Below, piece after piece: positions 34,435 through 46,800 of a stretch of 64,000 nucleotides of DNA. Position 1 is the first letter of the stretch; the number at the start of each line of letters is the position of its first letter. The stretch is from Tetranychus cinnabarinus. Lineage: Eukaryota; Arthropoda; Arachnida; Trombidiformes; Tetranychidae. Below the pieces are notes generated by a model, which saw nothing but the letters and a program-made list of their open reading frames with translations, had not been told where the DNA came from and did no database searches. The translations under genes were made by a program, and so were the position numbers. The stretch covers positions 3,038,001 to 3,102,000 of the forward strand of contig WHVY01000001.1 in NCBI GenBank assembly GCA_022266195.1, read 5' to 3'.

Positions 34435-37151
34435 TCATTCCATTTTGCTCCTCTCGAACTTGGTTGACATAATCTCCTGGAAAAAATGAAATAATTAACA
34501 ATTGAAGCTATTTAGACAAAGATTTAGTCAGTGAAACTTACCTCGTCAGAATCGATGAGAGCAGGTAAAGCCCTGGAAGAATAAAAAGAGCAATAATTAA
34601 TTTTTCCACCATTGATTCACAAATAAATTTATTAATATTATGGCTTTAAAAACAATAGCTTACGCGTCTACAAGAGATGATGGAATGTTTTCCTCAATCC
34701 ATTTGAGATCTTCTTCAGCTTCTCTACTAAGAATTGCATCTTTGGTTTTTTGTTGTTGATTGGACGAAGATCCGGAAGACTGTTGTCTCATTTTTACTCC
34801 ATCTTAAGATCACACGGAATAGATGAAAATTGCGATTAGCAAGGAATATAAAATTTAGACTAGCAAATCGAACTTACCAAAAGTTTCGTTCATAACAACT
34901 TGATCACTTAGATCGTCTTCATCGTCACTTGCATCCAATAAAGGAGTAAATGCGTAACGTTGGTTATTATTAGTTGGTCTCCAAAGAATCATTATAACTA
35001 GCAAAACATTTGAAAAAAGCACATCCCAGTATGCCACATCGAACCATAATTTTTTCCAGTCAGTTATGCATTTTGTAAATTTATGATAATGAATAACCCA
35101 AATCATGAAAACGATAGAAGCTGCAGTAAGATAAAGACATTATTGGTTATTCGAGCACATTTTTCAACTAATTTTCAACAAAATTTACTTACAGAGCACA
35201 GCAAAAATTAAGGCATTAGTAAAAATTCTGTACGAATTTAGTTTGACTAGATTTCTTCGTAATCGTAATGTTCTCATGGTCTGTACAAGAGAGCTGAATA
35301 TCCACCAACAAATAATACTGTCTAAAACAGCTAAAGGGATGCCAGCCATTAAGGTTTGATTTGTTGGATCATTTTTTGGCTTTAAGATAAAATGGAATTT
35401 ATTAAAGTTAGCTTTCAAAAATAAGAAGATTCAAGAAATTTGGTTATCCATTTACTTACTCGGTAGACACGAAGTAAAGCTTCAAGAGCACTCATAGTGA
35501 AAAATAGACCTCCAACGCAAACTACTCTATGAAGCATGGGTCCTAATCTTGGTCTGTTTCAAAAAAGATAGAAGGAAAAATTGAAGCGAATGATTGATAG
35601 AAAAGAAATAAAATCTTACTTGACAATTCCAAAGCCAAGACTAACTATGATGACAAGCATTCTGGCTAAAGTACGTTTAAGACATGATACCAACTCAGCT
35701 AAAAGAATGGCACTTTTAACAGATTGACCAGTAGAGTTGATTGATTGATATTCAGCATAAAATACTGCCTTTTCCAACATTCCTAAGAAAATTACACCAC
35801 CAATCCAAAATTGTATCCTCAAAAGGTCTCGCCATTGCATGGCAGAAGCAACTAACCAGCCAATAGCATAAAAAAGATATACTATCGACATTACTCCATA
35901 AAATGGTAAGAGAGGCCATTCATCCGCTGAAAGATATCCGCTCTCTCCTTTCATCTCTAGGTCAACTATAAAATATTTTGGAAAGAAATTATCAATTTGT
36001 TAGATTTGTTAACAAGGTGGTTCATTTATCAATATGTTATTTACCAATAGCATTGAAAGTATCTCCAGGATCTAGAGCCGACATATAAACTATCAATAAA
36101 TAAACTCCATCATATGGAATAGAGATTGAGCCATCAAGCTATAATACAATAAATTAATAACAACAAATAATTAATATATGATAAAAAATAGTCATGTAAT
36201 TGTAACATACTTTAGAAGGCGATCGTTTCACAAGATGTTTGAGCTGGTTTGTAGAATCGGCAGATCGCTTAGATATACTGGCATCAAAATCATTATCACT
36301 TGGGGTCAATTCTCGATAGAAAAACGTTGAAGAAGGGGAAGTTTCACATATTTGAGGAGGTCGTGAACAGTTGCTACCAGCATAAATATCAATAGGAGAA
36401 GTTGTAAATTCTCCTTTGATCGTCTGCAAGAGAAAAATATATGTGATTAGTAAAATAGTTACACAGCTGGGGTATTTAATATTTACTTTTAAACTTTCAT
36501 CGATAAGGTGATCGCAAGTCACCACTTTTTCTTCAGTTTTCAAGTAATTAATACTGGTATATCCAAAAGCAGCATAAAGGTCGACAGGACAGTGATAGAA
36601 ACTTGCGATGAAATCGATACTCTGAAAAAAAACAATTCAAGTCGATTAAATGCATTCTCATCTAGACTGAGAGATTTCACCAACTTACCATAAGCTGAGG
36701 TCCAACATACTCTTCAAAACAAGGTGATTCTCTTATGACATATCCAACTTTGATTTTCATATCTTTGGGCGATCCAGGTCCAGGATCACAGTGTACTGTA
36801 AAAATAGTGAAGCAGTGAGATACATTTGGGTAAATAATTAACAACAAAATTAAGAGAAGCAGACAATTAAAAATATTAACGAGATATAAATTTGAAATTA
36901 CCTTTAACTGACACCTTTGAATCCTTGTAAAGAACCTTGTGAACATTGAAATAGTGGCATTTTTGCTGAAATACAAGAAACCCCAAACTATTAGAATATG
37001 ATTGCAAAATTATTAACATAAGAAATATAGTGAATTAAATTACCTTGCTAACAGAGAAACTCCATTTGCCTGGATCGGGGAAGGAACTAACTTGATTCAA
37101 AAAAGTAATGAAAAATATAGATGAGAAAGAGAGAAGCTTAAAAATATCCAT
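34435..37151 (-). CDS. TMEM87A: TMEM87 family seven-transmembrane Golgi/secretory protein, 13 exons
   Basis: Exons (minus, 5' to 3'): 37044-37151, 36902-36965, 36689-36795, 36487-36621, 36211-36423, 36045-36138, 35620-35965, 35460-35553, 35193-35379, 34878-35120, 34664-34802, 34542-34572, 34435-34476. All junctions keep frame, giving 600 residues. Residues 1-23 are a signal peptide. A luminal Cys-containing domain (about 24-240, GOLD-like in the family) precedes seven membrane segments, including L-S-A-D-E-W-P-L-L, W-R-D-L-L-R-I-Q-F-W-I-G-G and the G-I-V-K-P-R-L-G loop. The C-terminus carries W-I-E-E-N-I-P-S-S, A-L-P-A-L-I-D-S-D-E and F-E-R-S-K-M-E, diagnostic of TMEM87A/B. The family sits in Golgi/secretory membranes, with trafficking and channel roles proposed. 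Two K-R sites lie in the luminal part (residues 190-191 and 204-205). A or B type cannot be assigned; one ancestral invertebrate gene is likely. Confidence 0.96.
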
Positions 37152-37745
37152 TCAAATTGATTGTTTATAATTTAAATTTCCACAGTCATCTAAATTAGTG
37201 AAGATTATGAATTAATCACGAGAAAACAATCATAATTTAGAAAACTATCATTATAAACACTAATTTAACAGATTTTATGTGAGTTCAGCCCAGAGTAAAT
37301 AAATTTTATTTTGAAATAAACAGAGAAAAACAGTGACATGATCTCACTTGTGAGATGAATAAGCTTGAGTTATCATTAACCGCGGTTATTTTAACGGAGA
37401 GAAAAGCAGATTGCAACTTTCAATGTACGAAATACTCTTTAATTTCATTTTTATTACAAAAAATTGAATCAGCTAAACCGTATTAATATTATTTTTGTTA
37501 ATTAATATTAATATTAATATTGGTATTAATATTGCTTTTTTGTAGTTTTCACGGTTTGGTTAGTTACGGTAATCACGGTTAGTAACCGGTGATTAGAGTG
37601 AATCAAGTTGTTGCTTCTTATCAAGTGTTGTTTAAAAATTTCACTTGCATTTTATTCTAAGTGTCTATTTCTTATTACTCAAGTTAATTCAATTACTCTA
37701 ATATCATAATTTGAATTTGCAATATTAATTTGTGAACTGTGGAAT
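37152..37745. promoter_or_regulatory. Divergent TMEM87 / RPAP3-like promoter interval
   Basis: 594 bp between two start codons. It contains a perfect 12-bp palindrome TAACCGCGGTTA (37377-37388), an (ATTAAT)n tract (about 37485-37534) and an ACCGGT site (37585-37590) in a cluster of TTACGGT/CACGGTT-like words. No TATA box is evident for either gene, as is common at divergent housekeeping promoters. Confidence 0.55.
37485..37534. repeat. AT-rich tandem tract (ATTAAT type)
   Basis: Runs of AATATT/ATTAAT units, interrupted once by GG, between the two divergent genes. It is nearly self-complementary. Confidence 0.8.
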
Positions 37746-38847
37746 ATGTCAAACCCAAATGCTTTAGCAGAGAAAGAAAAGGTAAGTCGGTTTTCTTTGC
37801 CAATGGCAAATTTTGATGGTTTGTTTATGTTTTTTCTTTTTATCTATACAGGGTAATCAATTTTTCAAGGAAAAAAACTATGAAAGTGCTGTTAATTGTT
37901 ACTCTAAAGCAATAGAATATGATCGAACCAATCATCTTCTTTACGGCAATCGATCTCAGGCTTACTTGAATCTCAACAGGTATGTTGAATTTTGTTTTGT
38001 TTGTGCCTCTATTTTTAAAATGTTTTCATTCAATTACAGACCAGATGAAGCGGTAAAAGACTGCAATCAAGCTTTAAAACTAGATTCCAACTATGTGAAA
38101 GGTTATCTCAGGAGAGGAACTGCTTTGAAAATGTTGAGTGACTATGAAAAGGCACTGACAGACTTCAAAAAAGTTCTTCAACTAGAACCAAATAATAAAC
38201 AAGCGCTCAAAGAAGTTCAAGACATTAATGAACTTTTATCACCTAAAAAAGCTGGCCTTATTGAACCAATCTCGTCCAGTGATACTTTTTACTCAAACAA
38301 CAAACAAATTGAAACACTTCCATCCGGTGATGAGAAACAATCAAATCGCCTTAATGTAAGACCAAGTTCCAAGAAAAGCCTTCCCATTTCGAATCGGGTT
38401 ATTAACAGGATACCAATAAACACCTTTGAATTTTATTGTGATTGGAGAGAACTTTCAACTGATTCCACCAAATTAAATTACATTACCAACATTGGAGTAA
38501 CCAAGATGAGAGAAATATTTCGTGACTCTATGGAGCCTTTCGTCTTTTGCGACCTTCTGAGAGTACTTGCTTCTTGTGAAGATATTCCTTTTCGATCGAG
38601 TATGTTACTTGAACTGTCCAAAATAGAAAAATTTGCAACTTTGGTGCTATTCTTAGAGAAACATGAAGAAAAATGTAAGTTTTCAAAACAAATGCTTTTA
38701 TATTAATTGGGAATGTTTTGATTCAATTTGATTTATTTTCTCCTATTTCTAGATCTCAGAGATCTCATTGTCGACATGAAGAGTTGTTTAAGTGAGGATG
38801 ATATGAACACTTTCATTGGAAGAATTGGCAAAAAATACATGTTATAA
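37746..38847 (+). CDS. RPAP3: RPAP3-like TPR co-chaperone (short form)
   Basis: Exons: 37746-37781, 37852-37979, 38040-38674, 38753-38847, total 297 residues. The N-terminal E-K-E-K-G-N-Q-F-F-K-E-K-N-Y block starts a three-repeat TPR domain (about residues 8-125) with the basic clamp positions (K-x-x-G-N, N-R-S, K-x-x-L-R-R-G) expected for binding the EEVD tail of HSP90/HSP70. A low-complexity linker follows. The C-terminal part (F-E-F-Y-C-D-W-R-E-L to the end) resembles the RPAP3 C-terminal (monad-binding) domain with P-F-V-F-C-D-L-L. RPAP3 works with HSP90 in the R2TP complex, assembling RNA polymerase II, PIKKs and snoRNPs. Human RPAP3 has two TPR domains and over 600 residues; this one has a single TPR domain. 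SPAG1-like or another R2TP-associated TPR protein is the alternative. Intron 2 (60 bp) has no stop in frame; the family spacing L-N-R-P-D-E-A-V shows it is normally removed. Confidence 0.82.
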
Positions 38848-39054
38848 ACATTCATGTCTTTAATTTAAATTCCTCTAGATACAAAATGTACATTTCATAA
38901 ATTTAAAATGTCTTCTCAAGCATTTTAATTATGACCATTTCAATTATTGCAAAACTCAATTTAATAAAATGTAAATGCTATCTACTTTGAAAAAGGTAAT
39001 TTGTTCCTCTATAAACCTATGCTCCAAAAAACAAATCTACGTTCCAGTTCACGA
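38848..39054. other. Convergent 3' flanks of RPAP3-like and RDH-like genes
   Basis: 207 bp shared between two 3' ends. AATAAA at 38961-38966 on the plus strand is a fitting polyadenylation signal for the RPAP3-like transcript. No gene. Confidence 0.6.
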
Positions 39055-40402
39055 TTAAGAATTTGGTGAAACAGAAGTTGCAGTTTGTCTCAAACTAGAA
39101 TCAGATGGTTTATCACGGTTAACTGTCCAACGTTCACTAATTAACCATAATTTTTTAGCCAAAATATCATCCTTTGCATGTGGCACAATTTCGACTTCTT
39201 TATTGTCACTGTATGAGAAAATGGAAAAAAAGATAGATATTTAATACATGTATTCCCAAAAAACATGAACAAATGATGAATGAATATTAGCATCTACTTA
39301 CCGATATAATTTACCGTTCGCGTGGTCATCTGATAAACCGGGCGAGAGTGCACAATGCACAATTACTTGAGCTCCTTTATCAGGAGATCTACCAAATAAT
39401 TTCAAGAATGGTTTAACGAATATTTTTCCCATAAGTGATTTATGGACACCCATATGTCTCATTATATCTGTATTACAAATTCCAGGATCAGCAGCGAAAA
39501 CATGAGCTCCTGAACCTTGTAAACGAGAGGCTAATTCTTGAGTAAACAAAACATTAGCTAATTTTGACTGATTGTAAGCTTTGACTGCATCATAATTTTG
39601 TTCACTATTTAAATCTTCTAAATTAATCTGTCCCTTTTTGTAAACTTGATCAGTGACGTTGATTATTCTAGCTGATCTGCTTTTCAAATCATCCAGCAAA
39701 AGGTAAGTTAAAAAGAAATGTCCTGAAATAGAAAATGAAAAATGTGTTTTATATCTCTGACTAGGTGTAAATCCATCGAAGTAGTTTTACCTAAATGATT
39801 GACTCCTAAATGCATTTCAAATCCTTCCTTGGTGTAAGTTTTTGGACACCTCATGACTCCAGCATTGTTAACAACTACATCAAAATTTATATCCTCTGTT
39901 GGAGAGAAAGAATACAAGGATTAAAATATATTACAAAAAACTATTTTTTTAAAAACTTACTTGATTTCATCCGATGCACAAATTCTTTGATTGATTGAAG
40001 AGAAGCCAAGTCAAGCATTGAACAGAAGACTTGTTCATTTTTTGTTTTCTCAGCTACCTCTCGACGAACCCAGATACACTTTTCCTGATCACGGCAGCCT
40101 AAAATCACTTTTGCATCTTTAGCAGCTAAATTCAACGCAACAGCTTTACCAACTCCACTTGTGGCACCAGTGACTAGAACCGTTTTCCCAGTTAACACTT
40201 CTTTTCCTTCGTAATTAGGAACTAGCATTTGACTGTAAAATGAAAGTTAGAAGATTATAAACAAACAATAGATGAAAAATTGGCTAATAATTAATAATCA
40301 AAAAGAAACAATAAATGATCGAACTCACTGTCCAAAATAGATAGCTGCATAAGTACCTCCAGTAAGAAGTACACTACTAGCAACTTTCATTCCAAGATTC
40401 AT
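39055..40402 (-). CDS. Retinol-dehydrogenase-like short-chain dehydrogenase (RDH11-14 type), five exons
   Basis: Exons (minus, 5' to 3'): 40329-40402, 39961-40232, 39791-39895, 39302-39722, 39055-39208, giving 341 residues, close to RDH13 (331). Residues about 7-24 are a hydrophobic N-terminal anchor. The NAD(P) motif T-G-A-T-S-G-V-G is at 46-53, G-C-R-D follows beta-2, and N-N-A-G-V-M the middle. The catalytic Y-x-x-x-K is Y-N-Q-S-K-L. The segment N-V-T-D-Q-V-Y replaces the usual N-(V/L)-S-S-L-A-H, so the catalytic Ser position aligns with Asp. The nearby (A/L)-x-H-P-G has become A-D-P-G. Family members reduce retinal or other aldehydes/lipids with NADPH at ER or mitochondrial membranes; activity of this one is uncertain. 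All junctions are GT-AG and keep frame. Convergent with the RPAP3-like gene. Confidence 0.93.
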
Positions 40403-43400
40403 TTTGAATTAGCAAAAATTTCGCCTGAATTATGAATGAAATTGAAAAAAAAATGAAACTGTATCAAAAAACCATGCAAAACTTACATAAACAATGCTTA
40501 CAAATGTTTTAGACTTGAAAACAGAAACAAAATCACATGTGTAAGACTATCGATTAATCGACCATCGCCGGCTTAATATTAATTCAAACAGTAACTATTA
40601 CCATTAAAATAACTGAATTAACAAAATCTAACTGTTTTATTAAATTATCTAACTACTCTCGAAATATTAAATTGATATTCATAATGAATAAGTTAATGTT
40701 TTTTAAACTGATTCTCACCAAGAGTATTAATAAATCGGTCGACTGAGATACTTTGGTTACTGGTGACCGGTAACTTGGCTAAAGGGGAATGAAAAGTACC
40801 CAAAGCTGGTTACTTTGGTACCAAAAAGATTTACCATTAAATTGTGAATTAATTGTCATCAACAACAGCAATTGTAAACCTGAACTTCACCATTACCAAA
40901 AAGATTTATGTAAATGTTGAAAATGTTTCTTAATTTGAAGTGCAAGAATGATCTATTAATTTCTAGAAATCTTAATTGTCATCGTAAAATCATCTTAAAC
41001 AATAAATGTTCAGTTCAAATGGCTGTTTGCTCAAATCATCGTAAATAGAGAAAGTTAAACATAAGGTTAAACATTGATGATTGATTGATAACCTTGTGGT
41101 TAAGAGATTTACGTAAATTATAATTGAAAACTGTTTTTCACCATCAATGTTATTCAACACTAATACCGATAAACAATTGATTCAAGTTGAACAACAGTTG
41201 AAATGTGATTGGCGAAAAGGTAACAATGGAAACAATAAACTTGGTTAATTGTTGTAAAATGACGCCAACAGATAAAATAAATCAGAAAATAAGTGAATGG
41301 CAAAAATTATTCTCAATCAATTTAACCAGCAAAAATATAATAAACATTTATTTAGCAATATTAATTATGTTGACAAATGAACAGTTTCTCGGAAAAATGG
41401 TGTAAATAATAATTTCAATTTTTACTCTTTTAAGGTTCAAACAAAAATCAACAAAGTTGGATATAAACTGCGTTTAAATTGAATCTAATTTGATTGTTTA
41501 GATCAACACACATTTTTGACATTCACAATAAGCTTCATTTCATCACATCAATCATCATCCTTAGACGTCTAACATCACTATCATCGTTATCATCATCACC
41601 TCCCTCTCATCCCAGTCACTCTCCACTTTCATCTTCAATTTAATGTAATATGGTATAAGTTGTCATGATTTGTTTTCTCGAATCGCATTTCATTTCATCT
41701 TTTCTGTTTCAACCATCAACACAATTTTAAATTTAGTTACTTATTAACACAGAGTAAACCCAATCAAGTGTAATCAATTGGAAAGCAATAATTTGATGAG
41801 AAACCCAAAAACCTGAACCCAAATTAACCAGGATTAACATTTACTTCAATAGTTTGTTTTTATGCTTGGATTTATTCACTTCTGTTAACCTCAACATTTC
41901 AACTTTAACATGTTACTTAACAATAGCAATTCAAAGGACAAGACAATGTAAGTAAACTTAATGTTGCTAATTTTTATGTAATTACTGAATGTATTACAGT
42001 GATTTAAATCAATATTAATATCATTTATGCTTTGTTTTCAATTAGTCAATTTTATCTTTTAATTGAGTCAAATTATTGTTTCTATTAACCTGTTTAGTTT
42101 ACCTATTTTATGAATGGTAAGGAAATTGGTAGGAATGATTCATTTCATCGATTATCATGATTTATATGGTTGTAAAATGATTACTTTAATTGTTCAATTA
42201 GTCGATTGTTTTGTTGTTCAATGAAATGGCTTTTTGGTTGGTTCATGTTCAAGTCTAGTTGATCAACAATTGTTATGCCAATCTTGGGTTAATCAATTTT
42301 GTTTATTCAAAATGCTCATAATCTTGATAGATTGACATTTCCTGCTCTTCATTTGTCTTAATACAAGATGATCATTTGGTTAACAAGGTTGTTGATTGTA
42401 AATATTAATAGTAATGAACTGGTAAATCAAAAACAGTGATCTTATCAGGGAAAACAGGATCTTGTGAATGAAAAGGCCTGATTCCACTTTATCATAGTTG
42501 ATTGAAATTTTTATGAATGAAACAGTCAACACACCTTTAAGTTTTTCAATGAAACCTACAACAACTTCAATCTGATTTCGATACTGATTTGACTCTTTTA
42601 ATCTTGACAAATCAAATGAAACTCGCTTTTGGAAGAATCAACTTTGCTAGGAAATATCATGAAAAGATAAGCTTTCAGTGTTAAGTGGCAAAGATTTACT
42701 TGGAGTACATTTGAATACATGAAAAGGCTAATGACTTTAAATTTTATTTTTAATAGTTTTGATTAAGATTGATTCGAGTAATATGGGTTTCAAGTTGATG
42801 ACATTAAATGTTTACATGTAAAGCCAAAAGTTTATCACCTGATTTCATGAAAGCTTGGCCAACTCTGCAAAAATTTCAGTTGAATCTCATCTAACAATCA
42901 TGTTGTTAGTGTTAGTAACTCTTGAGTTGTCTTGCAATTTTTTGGGTTGAATATCAAGATTAACCTACAGTATTCTGACCTTAACCAGTCTTGGGCTGGA
43001 AAACCCGTTATCTGTTGGAGTAACACTAATTAATTGTAGATTGATTAATGATTTAACTCTAATGATCTTGTTTAATCAACAGAATTGGATTACGGTTGAA
43101 TTAATACGGGAAACATTGACACAACTGTGGAGATGGTGAAAAGACCAACTAAAGGTAATAATAACAATAATCAAAGTGATTACTTACCATCAGTGGTATT
43201 GTTAAATGGTAGCAATGATGAACAATCTGGTTTATAAAAGTTTCATGGCCAATTCAGTTTTGATAGGAACAACCTTGAAGCATTTTATTTCCATGTGTTG
43301 TCATCTATTTTTTGTACCATTTTCATTTTTCATCACAATCAGCACAAAAAAGGAATCCATTTCTCAACACTCTACATTTCCTATTTTCATTAAAATACAA

Positions 43401-43584
43401 ATTCACATTTCAGTGGTAATTTTAACAGTTGCAAACCATTAGCAAATCATTAACAGAATAACACAAAACTTAGAATTACAAATTTGGTAAATTAATATAA
43501 CAATTAACAAGTAGCAATCAAAATATATAAATGAACTTTACAATTGTTTACTAAAATATTCAAAATATTAAAACGATAAGTATA

Positions 43585-43680
43585 TTTAAACAACGATTGT
43601 GAGGTGATATGATGGTTAGATGCACGAGGGCGAAGCCCGAGTGTATTCACTATCATATCACCGAGCAAGAGTTGTTTAAA
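43585..43680. repeat. 96-bp fold-back (palindromic) element
   Basis: Ends are perfect 10-bp inverted repeats (TTTAAACAAC and GTTGTTTAAA). A second perfect block is GGTGATATGAT against ATCATATCACC. The centre is a CACGAGGGC-GAA-GCCCGAGTG imperfect hairpin. The arms pair over most of about 45 bp with mismatches. No ORF of its own is supported. It may be a small palindromic transposon or MITE, or a structured RNA segment. Confidence 0.7.
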
Positions 43681-43814
43681 AAGCTTACATAATGAAAGTA
43701 AAAGCTGAAGACACAATTGGTCAATTTATGGCTAAAAAATTTTATCTCTTCTTCATTGATAAGATTTGTTGGATTTAACCAAAAATTGAATTCAATTATT
43801 TCATTTAACTCTCT

Positions 43815-43836
43815 ATGGGTTTGTTAACAAACCCAT
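43815..43836. repeat. Perfect 22-bp palindrome
   Basis: ATGGGTTTGTT and its reverse complement AACAAACCCAT join without a spacer. It lies 134 bp after the 96-bp fold-back. Confidence 0.9.
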
Positions 43837-46800
43837 TCCAATAACTAGTGTTAATAACCAAAAATATCAGTCGCAATAACTAGCGGTTATCAAGCACTGA
43901 GTTATGTAACTAAACCTAAATTATGAAAATGCATAAAATGATGGAAAGTATATAAATTAAACAATAGATGGCAGTAATATGAACCCAAAAAGTAAGACTT
44001 TGATTGAACCCGTTTCTGGTTAATTTTTTGGTCACTTTGTTACTGGATCATTTAAATAGTCTTAAATGTCCATGAGATGGTGTTGATTAACGTCCTTTTA
44101 TCAATTTGATTGATTATCTTTAACCAATTGCGTTAGCTTTTGGAGCTTTTTCTTCCATTTAAATAGAGACATGCTGTGATTTTCCCATTTTTAGTTTCTT
44201 TGTTGCCAGTTAATTATTTTTGTATCTTTCTTATCTTTGTTAATTCATCAAATGTTGAATCAAGCGACAAATTTATTTTGATTCTAATCGGAAGTTATTC
44301 ATCGATTGCCTCTGTAGCTTTGAATTTTGTGAATTAGCTGTAAACAGGAAAAAACCGGGAAAAACCTCTGCAGAAGATGCCTCCATTTTGTATCTTATGC
44401 GTCTAACAGCAGTTGACGGATTGGAAAGAAAAGCTGGAAAAAGCGTTTTTAATCAAATTTACTTTTCTCTTGTAATTACTGTTCATCCAGTTCATCTAAT
44501 CAACCTCTTGAAGGGTTTAATCAAGATATATGTTTATTATTAGTGGATTGGTTACAGTTAATTACAATACCAACATGGTTTGTGATCATTGAAAAGACTT
44601 TGAATCCCCTAGGAAAAAATCATCATTATCCTCACCAACACCATCACCATAACCATCATCTGTATCATCGTTATCAACATCAAACATCTGAACGTTATTT
44701 TTTCTCAATCATCTAAAGGGTAATCACCATCTTTTGTTTATTGGGTCAAGTGATATTCAAAATCGCCCAAAGGCGGGCTAACCCTGGCCTTGATCATTTT
44801 ACTTTGTTTAATTTGTTAAAATTTTAATTCCATCAAAGGTAATAAACCATTAACCTTGAATTAAATAGCCTAGTTACATAATTTTTTTCCCTCTCCACCA
44901 TCACCATCATCATCAGACCTTTGAATGATGATAACTGTTAAATTAACCCAAACCAATCAGACCGGATCAGGAATGAGAAAGAAATTAATTACGATGTTAA
45001 TGGCCTAACCAGTTTTCCCCTTTTCTGTTTTGATATTTTTTTCTATTAAAAATACTAACCATAATTATTCCTTAAGGCCGTTCAAATTTTAATCTAATAC
45101 TGTAATGAAAATGTACCTTTCCAACTCTTTTTTTCCCCCTCTTCATCCTTTCTTAACTCTTCCCTCTCAATGTGAAACTATTTATCAATTAATTGAAAGA
45201 GATTCCTTGACAGAGCTTTGCATCTTCATTGAATAATCAACATTGAATCATTTACAGTTTGGGTTCCTCCACTTGTTGAGCTTACAGATTTAATAACAAT
45301 TTGTTTTCCTCTTTTACCATAATCATAATAATCTTTCTGCTAATTGAAGATCCCACCTCTCTTGATCTTGATTGATCAAGTGTAAATATATCGTTTGATT
45401 GGCAGAGAGTCAATAAATTGTTGAGGAAACAATTAGTTATCAGCTGAAAGCTGGGAAATACTTTTCCTTATAAATCAAGTGATTACTGGTTAATTGAGGG
45501 TCAATCTGATTAACTCTGTAATCACAATTTGCCAATTGTAGGATCACCTTTCAATGAATACCAACCAGTGAGTTGATAAAATCACAGAAGCCAAGATTTA
45601 CAAGATTAAACCAACTCAATCAGTTACTTACCCGCTTTAGGTTGATCAAGTCTTGGATTGATTGTGATGTTAACTTATCAACATTTATAATCTTAAATAA
45701 TGAACCAAATTTTTTACTCAAGAGTAGTCATTTAAATAGCTAAGAATTTACAATGAAACCAGGGTTATTTCAATATAATTTTCACACTAGAAGGTTTAGA
45801 GTCGCTAAAAATATATTTGATACTTGATATGATGGTTGATTATTCATTGAAATTAATTACAATTACAAGATTGCCTTAAACTGTGATTAATCAATGTTAT
45901 TTGAGTCCTGGAAATGATTTCAACCATATTGAAAGCTTAGAAATGAACAATTTCATTCAAAAGTAAATTAAAATGGTTTCATTATTATCCTTGATTGCTT
46001 TTGTTGTTATATTTTCATGTTTGTATTTTATTAGATTAAAGATTGAAATCTCAATTGTAATTTAACTGAATCTAATGGCATAAACTTGATTCAAGTTTTT
46101 TGTTTTTATATTCATAACCATTCAAACCCATATGACTTTAATGATAACTTTCATTGTTCAACCCGATTCAACACCTAAACAATTTTACTTGTTAAATCCA
46201 TTGTTTTAATTGGAGTCAATTTTATTTATCAATTTATCAGTTTACAACAAAATTGACCCATGGATTTGACCACTTGATTTGGTAAACGCATTAATAGTTA
46301 TTGGCAAAAATGATAACTGGTAAGAGCTAATTGCATTAATCAACCAATTTTTTCTATTGACTGTTGTGGGTTTTTATCTTGTTTAATAATTTTTCATTAG
46401 TTTGACTGATAAAGTAATAAAGTGAGAAAAAAAATCTGGTTCAATGTTTATCTTTTTTCTGGTTAACCCAAAATTGACATTTTACTATCTTTTTCAACTC
46501 AAAAATGGTTCTTCTAACATTGAAGATATATTGAAGAGTCGTTGATCATTTAGCTGATTGTACTTTTTTTGATTAACCTTTGCAAATGGTTTAATCATCT
46601 GATCAACAACCATGTACTTGAACTGCGCATAGATTTTGACCGAAATAATTCATTGGAAGGGAAATGATAATCTAGTTGACGAAAAATGAACAATAAAAAG
46701 GGTTGAAAGGGATAGTAGAAATTATATTTTCTAATGTTAATTGTTAAGTCACAGGTGAAGTGATTTAGTGTTAGTTTGTCCCATTTACTGATAACAATCA

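Noticed and set aside
34664..34802. Independent small gene (ATG at 34793, Gln/Ser-rich protein)
   Set aside because: It is exon 11 of TMEM87; the preceding bases continue the frame, and the following exons end in the family's F-E-R-S-K-M-E.
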